A stretch of 44,913 nt of DNA, from contig VERE01000022.1 in assembly GCA_018882835.1 (NCBI GenBank), forward strand, positions 1-44,913, written 5' to 3'. Below the pieces are notes generated by a model. That model did no database searches and was not told where the DNA came from. It saw nothing but the letters and a program-made list of their open reading frames with translations. Below, in pieces: positions 43,394 to 44,913 of this stretch; the stretch's first letter is position 1, and each line of letters begins with the position of its first letter. This stretch comes from Limnohabitans sp. Its GTDB lineage: Bacteria; Pseudomonadota; Gammaproteobacteria; Burkholderiales; Burkholderiaceae_C. Made by a program: the position numbers and the translations under genes.

Positions 43394-44148
43394 TGCTGGA
43401 AACCCGTGGCTTGAGCGTGCGCTTCGGCGGCCATGTGGCGGTCGATGCGGTCAACTGCACCTTCGCGCCTGGCAGCCTGACCGCCATTGTGGGGCCCAAT
43501 GGCGCCGGCAAGACCACTTACTTCAATCTGATCTCGGGGCAGCTCAAGGCCACCTCGGGCGAGGTCTTGCTCAATGGTCGAAGCCTGGCGGGCCTGAGCC
43601 CTTCGGCGCGCACGCGCGCAGGTTTGGGGCGGGCTTTTCAACTTACCAATTTGTTTCCCAACCTCAGCGTTCTCGAGAACGTGCGCCTGGCGGTGCAAGC
43701 CACACAGGCTGGGCCGCACCGTCGCGGGCTCAACCTGTGGAGCATTTGGCGTGACCACACCGCGCTCACCGAGCGCGCCGAAACCATCTTGCAAGAAGTG
43801 GCCATGGCCGACCAGGCCGATCAGCCGGTCAGCAGCCTGCCCCATGGCGACCAGCGCAAGCTCGAAGTGGCATTGCTGATGGCGCTCGAGCCCCAGGTCT
43901 ACATGTTTGACGAGCCCACGGCCGGCATGAGCGCCGATGAAGTACCTGTCATCTTGAATTTGATCCGCCGTCTCAAAGCCACCGGCCGTTACACGATTTT
44001 GTTGGTGGAACACAAGATGGATGTGGTGCGTGAACTGGCTGACCGCATCGTTGTCTTGCACAACGGCCAATGCGTGGCCGATGGTTTGCCGCAAGACGTG
44101 ATGGCCTCGGCCATCGTGCAGCAAGCCTACTTGGGCAAGCGCGCATGA
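43393..44148 (+). CDS. livG: Branched-chain-amino-acid-type ABC transporter ATP-binding protein, LivG type
   Basis: This is a 251-aa ATPase subunit. It shows Walker A GPNGAGKTT, the Q-loop RAFQLTNLFPNLSVLENVRL, an atypical signature LPHGDQRKLEVALLMALEP, Walker B VYMFDEPTAGMSADE, and a switch LLVEHKMDVVRELADRIVVL. The SHGDQR-like signature and the long Q-loop insert mark the LivG branch. ATG 43393 overlaps the binding-protein stop. The frame open from 43321 is shadow. Its stop overlaps the LivF start (ATGA). Confidence 0.9.
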   Translation: MLETRGLSVRFGGHVAVDAVNCTFAPGSLTAIVGPNGAGKTTYFNLISGQLKATSGEVLLNGRSLAGLSPSARTRAGLGRAFQLTNLFPNLSVLENVRLAVQATQAGPHRRGLNLWSIWRDHTALTERAETILQEVAMADQADQPVSSLPHGDQRKLEVALLMALEPQVYMFDEPTAGMSADEVPVILNLIRRLKATGRYTILLVEHKMDVVRELADRIVVLHNGQCVADGLPQDVMASAIVQQAYLGKRA

Positions 44149-44870
44149 GCCGGCCCCTGTTGCAATTGCAAGGGGTGCACACGCACATTGGCGTCTACCA
44201 TATCTTGCATGGCGTGGACCTGCAGGTGCCTGAGGGCCAAGTCACCTTGCTGCTCGGGCGCAATGGCGCCGGCAAGACCACCACCTTGCGAACCCTCATG
44301 GGTTTGTGGCCCGCCTCGCAAGGGCAATTGCTGTTCGATGGCGAAGACATCACGCAAGCTGACACGCCCAGCCTGGCCCAGCGCGGCATCGCCTATGTGC
44401 CCGAGACCATGGGCATTTTCTCTGACCTCACGGTGGAAGAAAACATGTTGCTGGCTGCGCGCCAGGCACAGCGTGCCGCCCAGATGGACAGGCAACGCCT
44501 GGCCTGGATTTTCGAATTGTTTCCGGCCGTTGAGAAATTCTGGCGCCACCCGGCGGGCAAATTGTCGGGCGGCCAAAAGCAAATGCTGGCCGTCGCGCGT
44601 GCCATCGTTGAGCCGCGCCGTTTGCTGGTGGTCGATGAGCCCAGCAAAGGCCTGGCGCCGGCCATCATTGACAACATGATCGAGGCCTTTTTGAAACTCA
44701 AGGCCACCGGCGTCACGGTACTCCTGGTCGAGCAAAATTTGCACATGGCGCAAAGCCTGGGCGACCAGGTGGCCGTGATGGACGATGGCCGTGTTGTACA
44801 CAGCGGCCGCATGGCCGACTTGTCGGCCGATGAAGGCTTGCAGCGCCGCTTGCTGGGGTTGGCACTGTGA
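44145..44870 (+). CDS. livF: Branched-chain-amino-acid-type ABC transporter ATP-binding protein, LivF type
   Basis: This is a 241-aa ATPase subunit. It shows Walker A GRNGAGKTT, the LivF-typical IAYVPETMGIFSDLTVEENMLL, signature LSGGQKQMLAVARA, Walker B LLVVDEPSKGLAP, and LLVEQNLHMAQSLGDQVAVMDDG. ATG 44145 overlaps the LivG stop. The stop overlaps the start of the next gene (GTGA at 44867-44870). LivG and LivF together would form the asymmetric ATPase pair of the importer. Confidence 0.92.
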   Translation: MSRPLLQLQGVHTHIGVYHILHGVDLQVPEGQVTLLLGRNGAGKTTTLRTLMGLWPASQGQLLFDGEDITQADTPSLAQRGIAYVPETMGIFSDLTVEENMLLAARQAQRAAQMDRQRLAWIFELFPAVEKFWRHPAGKLSGGQKQMLAVARAIVEPRRLLVVDEPSKGLAPAIIDNMIEAFLKLKATGVTVLLVEQNLHMAQSLGDQVAVMDDGRVVHSGRMADLSADEGLQRRLLGLAL

Positions 44871-44913
44871 ACGGCCTGGACACGCGCCCGCTGTGGCTGG
44901 TGCCGGTGCTGGC
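44867..44913 (+). CDS. Branched-chain-amino-acid-type ABC transporter permease, N-terminal fragment
   Basis: Only the first 15 codons are in the window (VNGLDTRPLWLVPVL after GTG 44867), with the frame open to the edge. The hydrophobic start after a short polar head and its place directly after livF, overlapping its stop, fit a LivH- or LivM-type permease. The rest lies outside the window, so the subtype is unresolved. Confidence 0.6.
   Translation, partial: MNGLDTRPLWLVPVL

Overview
The window is about 45 kb of GC-rich, densely coding chromosomal DNA. Gene content and order point to a betaproteobacterium of the order Burkholderiales, most likely family Comamonadaceae (relatives of Limnohabitans, Rhodoferax or Polaromonas). 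This placement is inferred from remembered protein families and synteny: hemCDXY, divergent rne/rluC, rpmF-plsX-fabHDG-acpP-fabF, lepA-lepB-rnc-era-recO, and several CaiB/acyl-CoA genes. No database search was possible. No rRNA, tRNA, CRISPR array, insertion sequence or phage gene was recognised.

Layout. (1) Positions 1-3432 (+): end of hemC, then hemD, hemX and hemY, the uroporphyrinogen branch of haem synthesis. (2) 3519-6281 (-): RNase E, with a structured leader of about 0.5 kb facing rluC. (3) 6805-9783 (+): rluC, a HAD phosphatase, a small Rieske protein and an S49 peptidase, mostly overlapping. (4) 9805-11172 (-): an RsmI-family methyltransferase and a Maf pyrophosphatase. (5) 11198-17485 (+): yceD, rpmF, plsX and the fatty-acid synthesis cluster fabH, fabD, fabG, acpP, fabF. 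(6) 17496-25107 (+): a YgfX-like membrane protein, a DegP/MucD protease, then after a 490-bp regulatory gap lepA, lepB, rnc, era and recO. (7) 25144-29416 (-): a complete CUT1-type sugar ABC importer with a Tat-exported binding protein. (8) 29601-31681 (+): a crotonase and a CaiB-type CoA-transferase, translationally coupled. (9) 31936-38197 (+): a small secreted protein of unknown function, then a heavy-metal RND efflux system (outer-membrane, adaptor and pump proteins) ending in a PII-like regulator gene. (10) 38204-40994 (-): an acyl-CoA dehydrogenase and a biotin-dependent carboxyltransferase. (11) 41062-44913 (+): a small membrane protein, a 3-hydroxyisobutyrate-dehydrogenase-family enzyme and a branched-chain-amino-acid-type ABC importer (binding protein, LivG, LivF, start of a permease), chained by start/stop overlaps.

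The left 25 kb is conserved housekeeping DNA. The right 20 kb is accessory metabolism and transport. The break lies just after recO, where pdxJ would be expected in relatives.

The most interesting non-coding signals are these. The degQ-lepA gap holds a terminator, an AT-rich inverted repeat, two DnaA-box-like sites one helical turn apart, a 14-bp palindrome, and a compact promoter-hairpin-terminator unit that looks like a small RNA or a lepA attenuator. A strong terminator-like hairpin lies inside the first codons of the ygfX-like gene. A palindrome surrounds the putative acpP -10 box. The rne leader contains hairpins. The rpoE-rseA-rseB genes normally found before mucD in relatives are absent here. 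No wholly new multi-gene system is evident. The best candidates for undescribed biology are the lepA-leader RNA and the metal efflux operon with its PII-like protein and small secreted protein.
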